DNA of 64,000 bases from Halorubrum lipolyticum DSM 21995 (GTDB lineage Archaea > Halobacteriota > Halobacteria > Halobacteriales > Haloferacaceae). A model generated the notes under the pieces. It was given only the letters and a program-made list of their open reading frames with translations, did no database searches and was not told the DNA's origin. The DNA is taken from positions 57,639 to 121,638 of the forward strand of contig NZ_AOJG01000038.1 in NCBI RefSeq assembly GCF_000337375.1, given 5' to 3'. Positions within the stretch are counted from its first letter, which is position 1. Each line of letters starts with the position of its first letter. A program made the translations under genes and the position numbers. This document shows positions 14,460 through 25,274 of this stretch, piece after piece.

Positions 14460-17301
14460 CGTCGACTCGCGACTGGAGGTCGTGGAGGGCGTTCAGCGCC
14501 TCGATCGGCGTCATCCGGGCGAGGTCGAGTTCGCGGAGGGCGGCGGTCAGACCGGTCGCAGAACCCTCACCGCTCGCGGAGTCGCTATCGGTCGCCGCGC
14601 CCGCGCTCTCGCCTTTCTCTCCTCCCTCCGTCTCCTCCGCGAGGAACTCCCGCAGCGATGCGTCGGCGTCCTCTTCCTCGCCGTCGGTCGGGGAATCGGC
14701 TCCGTCCGCCTCGGTATCGGTCGCCTCGGCGTCGGCGCCCGTCTCCGAGCCGTCCGTCTCCGCCGCCACCAGCGACCGCGAGCGCTCCACGACGGGCGCG
14801 GGCACGCCGGCGAGTTCGGCGACCTCGACGCCGTACGACGACGACGAGGCGCCGGGGACGACCCGGTGGAGGAACGTCACGTCGCCGCCCTCGCGAGTCG
14901 CCGTGAAGTGGAGGTTGAAGACGCGCTCGCGCTCCTCGGCGAGGTCGGTGAGTCCGTGGTAGTGGGTGGCGAAGAGGGCGGTCGCGCCGAGCTTGTCGTG
15001 AATGAACTCGGCGGCCGCGCGGGCGATGGCGCGCCCGTCGGTCGTGGCGGTGCCGCGGCCCACCTCGTCGAGGAGGACGAGCGAGTTCGGGCCCGCGTCG
15101 TGGAGGATCTCCGTCAGCTCGCTCATCTCGCGCATGAACGTCGACTGGCCGCCGGCGATGTCGTCGGAGGCGCCGACGCGGGTGAACAGCCGGTCGAAGA
15201 CGGGGAGCGTGGCCGCCTGCGCGGGGACGAACGAGCCGGTCTGCGCGAGCACGACCGCGAGCGCGACCGACCGCATGTACGTCGACTTCCCGCTCATGTT
15301 CGGCCCCGTGATCACCGCGATCGACCCGCGCGGGAGGTCGGCGTCGTTCGGGACGAACGACTCCTCGGCGCGCTCGACGACCGGGTGACGACCCCCCTCG
15401 ATCTCGACGCCGGCGTCGGGGTCGGCGTCGGGACCGGCAGCGGGGTCGTCGACGATCTCCGGGCGGACGTAGTCGCGCTCGACGGCGACGGTCGCCAGCG
15501 AGCGGAGGGCGTCGAGCTCGGCGATCGCGTCCGCGAGCCCCTGGATCCGCTCCGTCTCGTCCGCGACGCGACCGCGCACGTCGACGAACAGCTCGTACTC
15601 GAGGGCGTCCGCGCGCTCCGCGGCGCCGACGATCTCCTCCTCGCGCTCCTTCAGATCGGGCGTGTAGTAGCGCTCGCTGTTCTTCAGCGTCTGTCGCCGG
15701 CGGTAGTCGTCGGGGACGCGGTCGAGGTTGGCGTCGGTCACCTCGATGTAGTAGCCGTGGACCTGGTTGTGCCCGACCGACAGCGAGTCGATCCCGGTGC
15801 GCTCGCGCTCGGCCGCCTCCAGGTCGGCGACCCACTCCCGGCCCTCGCGCTCGGTGTCGCGGAGGTCGTCGAGGTCGTCGTCGAACCCCGACCCGATCAC
15901 GCCGCCCTCGGTGATCTCCGGCGGGGGGTTCGCGGCGATCGCGTCGTCGATCAGCTCCCGGACCTCGGTCAGCTCGTCGAGGCGGTCGCGGAGGTCGCGG
16001 AGGCGGTCGGTTCGCGGGAGGTCGGTCTCGTCATCGACGCGCTCGCCCGCCGCCCCCGCCAGCGTCGCCTTCAGCGCCGGCACGACCGCGAGCGTCGCGT
16101 GCAGCGAGCGCAGGTCGCGGGCGTCGGCGCGGCCCCGGGAGATCCGCCCGACGAGCCGTTCGAGGTCGTAGGCGGCCCCGAGCGCGTCGGCGAGCCCCTC
16201 GCGGGCCAACGTGCGGTCGGCCAGCTCGCCGACCGCGTCGTGGCGGCTCCGGATCGCGTCGGCGTCGACGAGCGGGCGCCGGAGCCACCGCTCCAGACAC
16301 CGGCGGCCGAGCGCGCAGCTCGTCTCGTCGAGCGCGTCGAACAGGGTATCGCTCGCGCCCAGCCCGCGGTTCTCGAACAGCTCGAGGCTGCGCTGGGCGG
16401 CCGCGTCGAGCCGGAGCCGGTCGCGCGGGTCGTACCGCCGGATCCGGGTGACGTACGAGAGCGGGCCGTCGTCGCCCTGCGTGTACTCGGCGTACGCGAG
16501 CACCGCCCCGGCGGCGCGGAGCTCGGCGTCGCCGTCGAACCGGCGGTCGGGGGCGGGGAGATACGGCTCCAGCCGCTCGATCGCGGCCCGGCGCTCGAAG
16601 GCGCCGGTGTCGTAGGCGTGGGTCGTCCAGCCGCGCTCGGCGTCCGACGGGTCGAAGTCGGGGGCGTTCGGTCCCGCGATCAGCTCCGCGGGCGCGACCC
16701 GGTCGAGCTCCTCCGCGACCGCGTCGCGGTCGCCCGAGGTGACGAGGAACTCGCCGGTCGAGACGTCGACGGCGGCGAGGCCGACGGTCGCCGTCTCGGA
16801 GCCGGTCTCGTCGCTTCCGCCTCCCCCGTCGCTTCCGCCTCCCCCGTCGCCGGCCGCAACCGCCGCCACGTAGTTCGTCGTTCCGGCCTCCAACAGCTCG
16901 TCCTCGACGACGGTCCCGGGCGTGATCACCTCGGTGACGGCGCGGTCGACGAGGCCGGACGCCTGCTCCGCGTCCTCGACCTGGTCGCCGAGGGCGACGC
17001 GGTAGCCCGCGTCGAGCAGCGATTCGAGGTAGGGAGCGGCGTTGTCGATGGGGACCCCCGCCATGGGGTAGTCGCCGGTCGAGTCGGAGCGCTCCGTCAG
17101 CGTCACCTCGCAGACGCGGGCGACCGCCGCGGCCGCCTCGCAGAACGCCTCGTAGAAGTCGCCGACCTGGAACAGCACGAGGGCGTCCTCGTGGGCCGCA
17201 CACAGGTCGGCGTACTGCGAGAGCATCGGCGTCAGCTCCTCGCGGGCGGCGGCGATCCCCGGCGGGAGCCCCGTCACCGTCTCGCGGTCCGCAGTCGGCA
17301 T
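14449..17301 (-). CDS. mutS: DNA mismatch repair protein MutS
   Basis: A 950-residue MutS1-type protein. The N-terminal mismatch-reading motif is G-D-F-Y-E (Phe49, Glu51). The ATPase has Walker [12 protein letters not shown], Walker [11 protein letters not shown] and the signature region ending DGRAIARA. Two acidic low-complexity inserts are visible: a Gly/Ser/Asp-rich one near residue 160 and a longer Glu/Asp-rich one before the C-terminal dimerisation helix, as is common in haloarchaea. The start at 17301 ([10 protein letters not shown]) is preferred over upstream in-frame ATGs because a TATA-like GTTTATG lies about 27 nt upstream. MutS recognises mismatches and recruits MutL, encoded just downstream. 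Confidence 0.95.
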   Translation of the reverse strand: MPTADRETVTGLPPGIAAAREELTPMLSQYADLCAAHEDALVLFQVGDFYEAFCEAAAAVARVCEVTLTERSDSTGDYPMAGVPIDNAAPYLESLLDAGYRVALGDQVEDAEQASGLVDRAVTEVITPGTVVEDELLEAGTTNYVAAVAAGDGGGGSDGGGGSDETGSETATVGLAAVDVSTGEFLVTSGDRDAVAEELDRVAPAELIAGPNAPDFDPSDAERGWTTHAYDTGAFERRAAIERLEPYLPAPDRRFDGDAELRAAGAVLAYAEYTQGDDGPLSYVTRIRRYDPRDRLRLDAAAQRSLELFENRGLGASDTLFDALDETSCALGRRCLERWLRRPLVDADAIRSRHDAVGELADRTLAREGLADALGAAYDLERLVGRISRGRADARDLRSLHATLAVVPALKATLAGAAGERVDDETDLPRTDRLRDLRDRLDELTEVRELIDDAIAANPPPEITEGGVIGSGFDDDLDDLRDTEREGREWVADLEAAERERTGIDSLSVGHNQVHGYYIEVTDANLDRVPDDYRRRQTLKNSERYYTPDLKEREEEIVGAAERADALEYELFVDVRGRVADETERIQGLADAIAELDALRSLATVAVERDYVRPEIVDDPAAGPDADPDAGVEIEGGRHPVVERAEESFVPNDADLPRGSIAVITGPNMSGKSTYMRSVALAVVLAQTGSFVPAQAATLPVFDRLFTRVGASDDIAGGQSTFMREMSELTEILHDAGPNSLVLLDEVGRGTATTDGRAIARAAAEFIHDKLGATALFATHYHGLTDLAEERERVFNLHFTATREGGDVTFLHRVVPGASSSSYGVEVAELAGVPAPVVERSRSLVAAETDGSETGADAEATDTEADGADSPTDGEEEDADASLREFLAEETEGGEKGESAGAATDSDSASGEGSATGLTAALRELDLARMTPIEALNALHDLQSRVDDDG

Positions 17302-17427
17302 ACCACGGATCCGGTCGCCCGCGGACATAAACAGTGCGGAGGCGGTGTGGCGGTAGGCGGTGCGGAGGCTGCCGGTGAACTCGCCCGAATCCGGAGAACT
17401 AAGTCGGTCGACCGTTGGTGTCAACGC

Positions 17428-18153
17428 ATGACACTTTCATCGGATCCGATATCTCTCGCGGTGCTCGCGGTGAACACCCTCGTCGGCGCCGTGTTGGTCG
17501 CCGGCGCGTACGACCTCAAGGACCACGTGCTCGGCTGGATCAGTTGGATCGGCGGCGCGGTCGTCGGCGGGTTCGTCGGCTGGGTGGTGCTCCCCGAGTT
17601 CGTGGCGGTGCCGCCGGCCGCCGGGCAGCGGCTGGTCCTCGCCGGGGCGGCCGTGCTGATCGGCACCGTCCTCGGTCGGGTCCTGATCCCCCTGGCGGCG
17701 CGGTTCGCGGTGTCGATCGCGGCGTTCGTCTTCGCGACCCTCGCCGTGCTCGTGTTGACCGCCGGCGAGTCGCTCCTCCGGCGGTTCTACGATCCCGGGG
17801 CCTCCGGGCTCGACGCGGTCGCGGTTGACGCGGCGATCGAGTCGTCGCTGCTCTCGCAGCCCGCGTTCCAGCGGTTCCTGCTGGTCGCGGTCCTCGTCGG
17901 CGTCGTCGCCGGGATCCTGGCGATGCGGTACTACGACTACATCATCACGGTATCGCTCGTCGCGCTCGGGGCCGGGCTCGTGGCGACGACCGTTCCCGTC
18001 TGGCAGGCCGTCGCCGCCGGTGAGTCCGTGGCGTTCGTCGAACAGGCGGGCCCCTCGAACGCGGCGTTCGCCGCGGTGTTCGTCGTCGGCGTCGCGGTCC
18101 AGTACGTCCGCCACTCCGGAAGCGGCCCCGGCGGGAGCGACGCGCTCGCCTGA
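17428..18153 (+). CDS. Polytopic membrane protein of unknown function
   Basis: A 241-residue protein with about six or seven hydrophobic segments (near residues 7-28, 33-54, 68-88, 90-112, 145-165, 170-192 and 210-230). A glycine-rich [15 protein letters not shown] turn and a charged DLKDHV after the first segment resemble TMEM198-like small membrane proteins, but this match is loose. It is divergent from mutS with 126 nt between them, each side having an AT-rich promoter-like site. No catalytic motif is visible. The reading frame is also open far upstream, antisense to mutS, but that part is arginine-rich shadow sequence. Confidence 0.75.
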   Translation: MTLSSDPISLAVLAVNTLVGAVLVAGAYDLKDHVLGWISWIGGAVVGGFVGWVVLPEFVAVPPAAGQRLVLAGAAVLIGTVLGRVLIPLAARFAVSIAAFVFATLAVLVLTAGESLLRRFYDPGASGLDAVAVDAAIESSLLSQPAFQRFLLVAVLVGVVAGILAMRYYDYIITVSLVALGAGLVATTVPVWQAVAAGESVAFVEQAGPSNAAFAAVFVVGVAVQYVRHSGSGPGGSDALA

Positions 18154-18248
18154 TCCGGCGCCGCTCGACGACGTTCTTCGCCCGATATCCGACGGGAGCG
18201 TTCGGCTCCCGCCCGAGCGCTTACAACGCTGGAGCCCCGAGGGAACCC

Positions 18249-18803
18249 GTGACGAACCGCGCGATCGTCGTCGGCATGGCAGCGACGTTCATCGGACTGA
18301 CGGCCCTCCTGCTCGTCGCCGGAGTCGTCGTCTCCCCCGTCCTGCTCGCGGTCGCCGTCCCGTTCGGCGTCGTCTCGTACTTCCTCTGGTACCACGCCAG
18401 CGGCCGGCTCCGCGACCGCGTCCGCCGCGAGGCCGCGCGGGCGGGTCCCGGGGAGCAGGCGCGGGCCAGACAGCGCGCGAAAGCCGCCGAACACCGCCGG
18501 TCGGCGTACCGATCGGCCGGCGCGACTGACGGCGGGTTCGGCCGCGGCGGGGCGGGGACCGCTCGCGGCGCTCGGTCGGCGTCCGGGGCCGGCGCCCGCG
18601 ACCCCCGCGACCGCGCCCCGCCGACGGGGCGAATGTCCGAACGCGAGGCCTACGAGACGCTCGGGCTCGACCGGACCGCCGACAGCGAGGCGATCCGCTC
18701 CACCTACCGTGAGCGAGCGAAGCGGCTCCACCCGGACGGGGAGGACGGCGACGAGGCGGCGTTCAAGGAGCTGAACGAGGCGTACGAGCTGTTGAGGGAC
18801 TGA
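18249..18803 (+). CDS. Membrane-anchored J-domain (DnaJ-like) protein
   Basis: A 184-residue protein with two hydrophobic segments at the N-terminus (about 8-28 and 30-48), a basic Gly/Arg-rich linker, and a C-terminal J domain. The J domain begins EAYETLGLDRTADSEAIRSTYRERAKRLHPD, with the HPD motif at residues 161-163. J domains stimulate Hsp70 (DnaK) ATPase; a membrane anchor would bring DnaK to the inner face of the membrane. It lacks the Gly/Phe and zinc-finger regions of true DnaJ. The GTG start is 27 nt after a TATA-like CTTACAAC, suggesting a leaderless gene. Confidence 0.88.
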   Translation: MTNRAIVVGMAATFIGLTALLLVAGVVVSPVLLAVAVPFGVVSYFLWYHASGRLRDRVRREAARAGPGEQARARQRAKAAEHRRSAYRSAGATDGGFGRGGAGTARGARSASGAGARDPRDRAPPTGRMSEREAYETLGLDRTADSEAIRSTYRERAKRLHPDGEDGDEAAFKELNEAYELLRD

Positions 18804-18833
18804 CAGCGGTCTTCGCTCCACTTGCCCCTCCGA

Positions 18834-19523
18834 TCACGGAGCGCCGGCGCCGTCGAGCGCCGCCGCGAGTACGGTCTCCGCCTCCGCGAGCTCCGCCTGC
18901 GTGTTCACGTTGGTGAACGTCCGCGACGTGGTGCGCTCGCGGATCTCGGCGTCGCCGACGACGACGCGGTCGAGGTCGTCGATCGGCGCGAGCACCTTCC
19001 GGTCGCCGCGGGCGAGGGCGCGCTCGCAGGCGGTTGCCATCGCCTCGGCGTGATACACTGCCTGCGTCGTCTGGAGCCAGCGGTCGTCGAGCCGCGGGAT
19101 CGCGGCCTCGAGGCCCGCGGCGTCCCCGCGGAGGGTCCCGAGAAACGACGGGTCGACGAACGGCATGTCGCAGGCGACGACGGCGACGTACTCGCCGGCG
19201 GCGACCCGGCAGGCGTTCCGGATGCCCGCGACCGGTCCGAGGTCGGGCTCGTCGTCGACCGCCCAGCGGACGGGGAGCCCGAAACCGTCGAGCGCGCCGC
19301 CGAGCGCGTCCCGCTGGTCGGGCCGGCAGTTGATCACGAGCTCGTCGACGACCGGGTCGCCGCCGGCGGCGCGGTCGGCGCCCGGCGGAACGGGGTCGTC
19401 GTCGCCGGCGAGCCGGTCCGCGACGCGGCGGACCATCGGCACGCCCGCGAGCGGAGCGACGGCCTTGTCGCGGTCGCCGAAGCGCGTCGAGCGCCCCCCG
19501 GCGAGGATGGCTCCGGTTGTCAC
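18834..19523 (-). CDS. mobA: Molybdenum cofactor guanylyltransferase
   Basis: MobA transfers GMP from GTP to molybdopterin to make the guanine-dinucleotide cofactor used by DMSO-reductase-type enzymes. The 229-residue protein starts with the nucleotidyltransferase loop [24 protein letters not shown], followed by the [10 protein letters not shown] metal-site segment and a [15 protein letters not shown] stretch, all typical of the family. The GTG start at 19523 is taken because it begins directly at the glycine loop; the longer open frame upstream is low-complexity shadow. It sits convergent to the J-domain gene and divergent to pdxS. Confidence 0.92.
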   Translation of the reverse strand: MTTGAILAGGRSTRFGDRDKAVAPLAGVPMVRRVADRLAGDDDPVPPGADRAAGGDPVVDELVINCRPDQRDALGGALDGFGLPVRWAVDDEPDLGPVAGIRNACRVAAGEYVAVVACDMPFVDPSFLGTLRGDAAGLEAAIPRLDDRWLQTTQAVYHAEAMATACERALARGDRKVLAPIDDLDRVVVGDAEIRERTTSRTFTNVNTQAELAEAETVLAAALDGAGAP

Positions 19524-19677
19524 GGATCGCCCATCGGCTCCGAGGGACTTCGCGGTTGCGGTCGGAGCCGAGGCGGGCGGGAAACCGCCGGCGAAAGACC
19601 CGCGTTCCGGACCGGAGGCGGCGTCCCAACACCCGGTAAAGCGACCCGTTAAGTGGCCGGCGACCCACCGTTCTGAC

Positions 19678-20586
19678 ATGGCAGAGGCCACGGATCTGGA
19701 GGAGCTGAAGCGGGGGACCGACCTGGTCAAGCGCGGCTTCGCGCGGATGCAGAAGGGCGGGGTCATCATGGACGTCGTCACCCGCGAGCAGGCGCGGATC
19801 GCGGAGGACGCCGGCGCGGTCGCGGTGATGGCGCTGGAGGCGGTCCCGGCCGACATCCGCAAGCGCGGCGGCGTCGCGCGGATGCCCGACCCGGGGAACG
19901 TCACCGAGATCATCGACGAGGTGTCGATCCCGGTGATGGGGAAATCGCGGATCGGCCACCGCAAGGAGGCGGAGATCCTGGAGTCGCTCGGCGTCGACAT
20001 GATCGACGAGTCGGAGGTGCTCACGCCCGCCGACGACGAGTACCACACCGACAAGCGCGACTTCGCGTCGCCGTTCGTCTGCGGCGCCCGGAACCTCCCC
20101 GAGGCGCTCCGGCGCGTCCGCGAGGGCGCGGCGATGATCCGGACGAAGGGCGAGGCCGGCACCGGCGACGTGAATCAGGCCGTCCAACACCAGCGCACGA
20201 TCAAGAATCAGATCCGGACGCTCACCGGACTCAACTACGAGGAGCGCGAGAAGTGGGCCCGCGAGCACGGCGCCCCCCGCGACCTGGTCCACGAGACCGC
20301 CGAGGCCGGGCGGCTCCCGGTCGTCAACTTCGCCGCCGGCGGGATCGCGACGCCCGCGGACGCGGCGCTGATGATGTACCACGGCTGCGACGGCATCTTC
20401 GTCGGCTCCGGCATCTTCGGCGCGGAGGACCCCGTCGCGATGGGCACGGCGATCGTCGAGGCCGTCAACAACTGGGACGACCCGGACGAGCTCGCCGACA
20501 TCGCCTCCGGCATCGGCAAGGGGATGAAGGGCCAGTCGAACGAGGACATGCCCGAAGAGGAGAAGCTGCAGGGCCGCGGCGTCTGA
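19678..20586 (+). CDS. pdxS: Pyridoxal 5'-phosphate synthase subunit PdxS
   Basis: PdxS makes PLP from ribose 5-phosphate, glyceraldehyde 3-phosphate and ammonia, the ammonia coming from PdxT. The 302-residue protein is full length and almost invariant: [50 protein letters not shown] and [14 protein letters not shown] carry the catalytic lysines and phosphate loops. The glutaminase partner pdxT is not in this window. A TATA-like CCGTTAAGT (19647-19655) lies about 28 nt before the ATG. Confidence 0.97.
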   Translation: MAEATDLEELKRGTDLVKRGFARMQKGGVIMDVVTREQARIAEDAGAVAVMALEAVPADIRKRGGVARMPDPGNVTEIIDEVSIPVMGKSRIGHRKEAEILESLGVDMIDESEVLTPADDEYHTDKRDFASPFVCGARNLPEALRRVREGAAMIRTKGEAGTGDVNQAVQHQRTIKNQIRTLTGLNYEEREKWAREHGAPRDLVHETAEAGRLPVVNFAAGGIATPADAALMMYHGCDGIFVGSGIFGAEDPVAMGTAIVEAVNNWDDPDELADIASGIGKGMKGQSNEDMPEEEKLQGRGV

Positions 20587-21628
20587 AGACGGGGTTATAA
20601 TCTACGGCGGAAGGACCCCGAACTCCGCTCCGCTCTCGCTTCCGTCGCCGCCGTCGCCGTTCTGCCCCCGTCGCCGGCGCCTCGGACGAGGCGATTCGTG
20701 GGCGAACGGATACGTGCGCCGTCACTCGGTCGAGCTATTTCTCGAGAGAACCGTCTGGGAGCAGTGCCCTGTCCCCGTTCCGGACGGCCCATCGCCGGCC
20801 TCGATCAACGGCGTCCCCGTTCTCCCGACCGCGAGCGCCCTCTCCCGACTGGAGCAGCCTCCGGTGCGACCGTCCCGGAGCGCAAATCGCGGAGTTAGTA
20901 GCGGGGGCGTCCGGCGTCACCAAATCATTTAATAAAAGCAAAGAATCACAAGAAGTACAAAATTTATTATCTATTAATCGGGCGGTGGTTTTTCCGAAAG
21001 ATAGGAGTGCTTTCACGAGAACGCCGCCCGGCGTCGGAGCTCGTGACATCGCGATGGGATCCGGAACTACCGGGCGCTAGAGGCACCGAAATCCCGGAAT
21101 ACGCAGAAAAGAGACACTCTCAGTCGAGAACCGGCCGAACGCGGAATATCGTGTCAGTGACCCACGACTGGCGTCGCGTATTTCCGACTCGTCGCTCGGC
21201 GAGTTCCCGATACCGTTCGATTTGAGCCGTTAAACGAGTACTAAGCTGCTCTCCGTGACTTGGCCGCGTCGTCGATCGTGACGGACCCCCACTCGGCGTC
21301 GCTCGACAGGGCTTCCGTCCGCAGTCTCGGGAAGCGGGCGGCTGATCTGAATTTATATAAAAATACAATAATACATTTATTTATGATATGTTGGTGCCCA
21401 CATCGGGTATCACCGTCGCTGATCGATGGGTCGTCCGGTGACGTCGAAGACGGCCGTCGGTGCGTCTACGACCCATCATTACTGATGTACGAATGTAACG
21501 ACACATCGACGGTCTTCGCCGGTGCGTCGCCCGCGCGTCGTTCGTTCGAGAGTGTCGAGTCACCGAAAATGGATCGAACGACAGTTCTGCAGAGCAAAAC
21601 GCTCACGAGTACGTCACGGGAAAAGCGC
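20587..21628. other. 1-kb gene-poor, AT-rich left border of the catabolic island
   Basis: No gene is recognised. The first 330 nt are GC-rich and hold only short open frames without codon-position structure; from about 20925 the sequence turns AT-rich (20925-20990 and 21350-21385), unlike its surroundings. Short minus-strand frames at 20735-21049 and 21120-21368 look random. No transposase fragment, tRNA or clear terminal inverted repeat was found. It may be the eroded edge of a transferred segment. Confidence 0.6.
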
Positions 21629-21641
21629 TCACGAGTACGTC
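21600..21641. repeat. Tandem duplication of the 3' end of the IclR gene
   Basis: CGCTCACGAGTACGTC occurs at 21600-21615 and again at 21626-21641 (26-bp period), each preceded by AAAA. The second copy contains the last codons and TGA stop of the IclR-type regulator (minus strand), so the first is a downstream duplicate of the gene's end. Confidence 0.9.
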
Positions 21642-22405
21642 GCGCGAATCCCGATGATCTGGGCGGACTGCGCGACCATCTCGGGGACCTCCTCGTGATA
21701 CCACGTCCCGTTCATTCGGGTTGTCGGCCCGGAGACGCTGATCGCGCCGAGGACGCGCCCGTCGTCGGCCGACAGGATCGGCGCGCCGACCGCGCGCATG
21801 CCGACGGTCCGCTCCTCGTCGTTGAACGCGTATCCGCGTTCGGCGATCTCGTCGAGCTCGGTCCGCAGCGCCTCGGCGTCGGTGAGCGTGTCCGGCGTCT
21901 GCTCGTCGAACGCCACTTGGTCGAGCACAGCGTCGAGTCGGTCGTCGGAGAGGTGCGCGAGGTACGCCTTCCCGACCGAGGTCGCGTGGAGGTCGACGAC
22001 GGTCCCGATGTGCGAGTCGGTCCGCACCGCCTGGTCCGCCAGCGACTGGTAGACGTAGATCCCGACGCCGTCCTCCTCGACCATCACCTGCGCGCGCTCG
22101 CCCACGGCCTCGACCAGGCTGTCCGTCTCGGGCTTGGCGACGTGGTACAGGTCGTGGTGCTGACGCGCGCGGTCGCCGAGCCCGAGGAACTGCAGCCCGA
22201 GCCGGTACTCGTCGCCCTCCTGTACGACGTACCCCAGCTCGCGGAGGGTCTGGAGGTGGTTGTGGACCGTGCTCTTCGAGATCGACAGCGACTCCGCCAG
22301 CTCCGAGACGCCGCACCCCTCCCGCTCGCCGAGTCGTTCGAGGATACGGAACGATCGTTCCGTCGCTCCGACCGTCGCCGCGTTCGGTGTGTCGTCGCGT
22401 GCCAT
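21629..22405 (-). CDS. IclR family transcriptional regulator
   Basis: A 258-residue IclR protein: an N-terminal winged helix (residues 10-75, with GCGVSELAESLSISKSTVHNHLQTL) and a C-terminal effector-binding GAF-like domain (95-250, with LHATSVGKAYLAHL and GAPILSADDGRVLGAISVSGP). IclR proteins usually bind a pathway metabolite and control adjacent catabolic genes. Here it is the last gene of the minus-strand arm of the island, 71 nt downstream of an MmgE/PrpD gene, with its own TATA-like AGATATTTC about 27 nt upstream of the start. It is the only clear ligand-sensing regulator in the island and the best candidate for controlling it. Confidence 0.93.
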   Translation of the reverse strand: MARDDTPNAATVGATERSFRILERLGEREGCGVSELAESLSISKSTVHNHLQTLRELGYVVQEGDEYRLGLQFLGLGDRARQHHDLYHVAKPETDSLVEAVGERAQVMVEEDGVGIYVYQSLADQAVRTDSHIGTVVDLHATSVGKAYLAHLSDDRLDAVLDQVAFDEQTPDTLTDAEALRTELDEIAERGYAFNDEERTVGMRAVGAPILSADDGRVLGAISVSGPTTRMNGTWYHEEVPEMVAQSAQIIGIRATYS

Positions 22406-22476
22406 ACTCGGAGGAACGCGGAGGGGGGTGAAATATCTGTCGCGTTCGTTCGGCTCAGCAGAACGATTGTCCCGTC

Positions 22477-23874
22477 TTACGGTCGGAGCGCGGCGACCGT
22501 CTCCCGGACCGGGCGCTCCGCGACCGCGTCTAGGGCGTCGAGCGCTTCGTCGACGCGGGAGTCGTCCCCTCGACCGCCGGCGAGTCCGTGCGCCAGCAGC
22601 GTGCGGTTCCGCGCGCGGTACTCGGCGGCGGGCACGGGGTCGCGGTAGTCGCCGCGGGGGTAGTCGCGCGAGCCGGTCAGGGTCGTCCCGTCGCGCAGTT
22701 CGACCGTCACGCTCGCCCCCCACGACTCGGGGAACGCCGCCTCGTACGCGTCGTCCTCGCGGAGTTCGACGCGGGCGGCCACGGACCGGACGGTCTCGTC
22801 GGCCAGCGCCTCGGCCGTGAAGCTCTCGAGGTCGACGCTCCCGCGACAGAGGTACGTCGCCAGCACGTGCGGCGCGGAGAACTTCCCGGCGGTCATCGTC
22901 TCGGGCTCGGCGTGAGACATGTCGGTCGCGTTGGCGAACGTCCGGACGGTGATCGACTCTACGTCGTTCGGGTCGACCGCCCACCCCTCCGCGGTCCGCC
23001 CGTCGATCGCCTCGCGGAGCGCGTCGAGCGGCGGGTGGGTGTACCGGCACGAGGGGTAGGGTTTGACGTAGTGCTCCGCGATCGCCCACTCCGCGCCGAG
23101 CGTCTCGAACTGGCCGGCGAACCCGTCCGGCAGCAGGTCCTCGAAGGGGTCGTACACCGCCTCGATCGCCGCGCGCGAGCCCTCCAGTCCCGCGAGCGCG
23201 GTCAGCGCCGCGGTCACGCCGGCCTGCGCCGAGAAGCCGGCGGTGAAGTTCCGCGCGGGCGCGCCCTCCGCGTACGGGTCGTGCATCGAGACCACCGCGA
23301 GGTTCGCGGCGATCCGGAACGTCTCCGCGAGCTCCTCCGCGCTCGCGTCCAGACAGAGGGCGCTCGTCACCGCCGGCCCGACGGTCGTCCACGTCGAGTG
23401 CGGGTTCCGGACGAGCCACGGGATCGCGTCGTTCATCCGGTCTTTCATGACGAAGATCGCCCGCTCCAACCGGACGCAGACCTCGTAGGCCCGAGTACAC
23501 GCGTCCACGAACGCCTCGCCGTCGACGTCGTTCGCCTCCGCGGCGGCGAGCCCCCCGGCGACGATCCCGGCGCCGACGTGACCTCCCGTGTTGTGCCCCT
23601 CCTCGACCTCCTGCGCGATGGCGGCCGCCGCGTTGGTCATGGCGGCCTGCGGCGGCGCGACCCGCCGGTCGGTCCCGAGGATCGACGCCTCGCCGTCGGC
23701 GAACGCCCCGTCCCTCGCGACGCCCGCGACGCCGGGCGCCGCCGACCCGGCCACGGCGGCCGCCAGCACGTCCGCGACCACCGCCCGCCCGTGTTCGCGG
23801 GCCTCGTCGCCGACGGGCGACGCGAGGAAGTCAGCGACCGCTCGCTCCCACTCTCGTGTGTGTCGTGTTGCCAT
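22477..23874 (-). CDS. MmgE/PrpD family protein (first of two)
   Basis: The 465-residue protein has the all-helical PrpD fold in its N-terminal two thirds and a lid domain in its C-terminal third. The family includes 2-methylcitrate dehydratase, cis-aconitate decarboxylase and iminodisuccinate epimerase, so the likely substrate is a small di- or tricarboxylate. Visible family features are EEGHNTGGHVGAGI (the active-site histidines near residue 95), PHSTWTTVGPAVT and KPYPSCRYTHPPLDAL with the conserved lysine-containing segment. It shares domain layout with the neighbouring copy but they are clearly different in sequence. An AAAAGCGTATG site upstream suggests its own promoter. Confidence 0.9.
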   Translation of the reverse strand: MATRHTREWERAVADFLASPVGDEAREHGRAVVADVLAAAVAGSAAPGVAGVARDGAFADGEASILGTDRRVAPPQAAMTNAAAAIAQEVEEGHNTGGHVGAGIVAGGLAAAEANDVDGEAFVDACTRAYEVCVRLERAIFVMKDRMNDAIPWLVRNPHSTWTTVGPAVTSALCLDASAEELAETFRIAANLAVVSMHDPYAEGAPARNFTAGFSAQAGVTAALTALAGLEGSRAAIEAVYDPFEDLLPDGFAGQFETLGAEWAIAEHYVKPYPSCRYTHPPLDALREAIDGRTAEGWAVDPNDVESITVRTFANATDMSHAEPETMTAGKFSAPHVLATYLCRGSVDLESFTAEALADETVRSVAARVELREDDAYEAAFPESWGASVTVELRDGTTLTGSRDYPRGDYRDPVPAAEYRARNRTLLAHGLAGGRGDDSRVDEALDALDAVAERPVRETVAALRP

Positions 23875-23945
23875 ATCCGAGCAACGCGCGTCGCGGGCAA
23901 AAGCGTATGGGCCGCGGCGGCCGATATAAAAAGGGTCCCGTGAAC

Positions 23946-25274
23946 TCAGCGCCGCGCGAGCGTACAGAGGACGCGCGGCGGCTCCGGCGCCCTGGCGCTC
24001 TCCCAGAGGGTGGCCGCTCGGTCCTCGCCGATCACGGGCGCGACCAGCTCCCGGAACTTCGACTCGAGCCGCGCCTCGTCGAACGGGTCGTGGTCGCCCC
24101 CGCGCGGCGCGGCGACCTCCCGCGAGAATCGCTCGTCAGCGGTCTCGACGGTCACCCGCGCGCCCCGCTGCTCGGGGGCTCGGGCGGCGATCTCGTCGTC
24201 GACGGCGACGGTGACGCGCTCCGCGAGCGCGATCGCCTCGGGGGTTATCGCCTCGTCCGCGAACGCGGGCGGCCCGGAGTCGCCGCGCAGCAGCGCCGTC
24301 GCGACCGCGAAGGGGATCGAGAACTTCGCCTGCAGCTGGTTCCGCGGTCGCGGCTCGGTCAGCCGCGCGGCCGCCGGGTACGTCTCGACGCGCACCGACT
24401 CCACTGCACCCGGGTCCAGCCCGTCCGGGAGCGCCGCGACGGCGTCCAGCGCCGGGTGGGTGTACCGGCACGCGGCGTGGACCTTGAAGTAGCCGTGCTC
24501 CAGCTCCCAGCGGTCGCCGAGCCCCGCGGCGAGCGCCGCCTCGTCGACCTCGTTCTCGGCGGCGTGTTCGAGGTGCCGCGCGACCCCGTTCGCTAGGCCG
24601 CCGAACCCGGCCTCGGCCTGATCGACGGCGACCAGCGCCGCGAGGTTGCTCATGCCGGCGTAGGCGTTCCGCACGGTCGCGCCCTCGGTCGCCGCCTCGA
24701 ACCGGGTGTGTTGGGCGTAGTTCGCCGCGATAGCCATGGCCGACCGCGTCGTCTCCGGGTCGAGCCCGCGAGAGCGGGCGACCGCGGCCGCGCCGCCGAC
24801 CGCGCCCCACACGCCGTGCGGGTGGTACCCCGACCGGAGCGCCCCGACCGCGCGGGCGGTCCGGACGGCGGCCTCGTAGCCCGCGACGAACGAGCGCACG
24901 AACGCGTCGCTGTCGCCGTACCCGATCTCGGCGTCGGCCAACAGCGCGGGCAAGACGTGGATCGCTGGGTGGCCGGCCGCGAACCGGTGTCCCTCGTCGA
25001 GCTCGAGGACGGTCCCCGCCGCGCCGTTGCAGAGCGCCGCCAGCGGCGGGACCGTCTCGCCGCCGTCGGCGCCGAGCACCGTCGCGCCGCCGGAGACGCC
25101 GTCGGTCCAGCGCCGCGCGAGCGCGCCGACCGCGTCGTCGGTCGACCCCGCCACGATCGCGCCGAGCGTGTCGGCGATGGTGAGTCCGGCCCGGTCGCGG
25201 ACTCGGTCGGGGATCGCGTCCGTCTCCAGCTCCGCGACGAACGTCGCCAGCTCGCGCTCGGGCTCAGGCGCCAT
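23946..25274 (-). CDS. MmgE/PrpD family protein (second of two)
   Basis: A 442-residue paralogue of the neighbouring gene. It has LDEGHRFAAGHPAIHVLPALLA (active-site histidines near residues 95-105), GYHPHGVWGAVGGAA and the lysine segment FKVHAACRYTHPALDAV. Its ATG overlaps the 3' end of livM by 11 nt, so it is translated as part of the livKHM transcription unit: a transporter directly coupled to a dehydratase- or isomerase-type enzyme. That coupling suggests the imported compound, or its first product, is the substrate. The exact reaction (dehydration, decarboxylation or epimerisation) is not readable from sequence. Confidence 0.9.
   Translation of the reverse strand: MAPEPERELATFVAELETDAIPDRVRDRAGLTIADTLGAIVAGSTDDAVGALARRWTDGVSGGATVLGADGGETVPPLAALCNGAAGTVLELDEGHRFAAGHPAIHVLPALLADAEIGYGDSDAFVRSFVAGYEAAVRTARAVGALRSGYHPHGVWGAVGGAAAVARSRGLDPETTRSAMAIAANYAQHTRFEAATEGATVRNAYAGMSNLAALVAVDQAEAGFGGLANGVARHLEHAAENEVDEAALAAGLGDRWELEHGYFKVHAACRYTHPALDAVAALPDGLDPGAVESVRVETYPAAARLTEPRPRNQLQAKFSIPFAVATALLRGDSGPPAFADEAITPEAIALAERVTVAVDDEIAARAPEQRGARVTVETADERFSREVAAPRGGDHDPFDEARLESKFRELVAPVIGEDRAATLWESARAPEPPRVLCTLARR

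Noticed and set aside
13972..17427. Huge plus-strand open frame antisense to mutS and mutL, joining the membrane-protein gene at 17428
   Set aside because: Only the part after 17428 has hydrophobic segments and protein-like composition. The upstream part is arginine- and glycine-rich shadow of two well-identified mismatch-repair genes.
20593..20660. Possible non-coding RNA promoter (TTATAATC) after pdxS
   Set aside because: No stem-loop, conserved block or second copy supports an RNA here; it is a lone TATA-like string.
20735..21368. Short minus-strand frames in the AT-rich left border, considered as a transposase or regulator remnant
   Set aside because: Sequence has no conserved residues, no helix-turn-helix or DDE pattern, and no terminal inverted repeats nearby.
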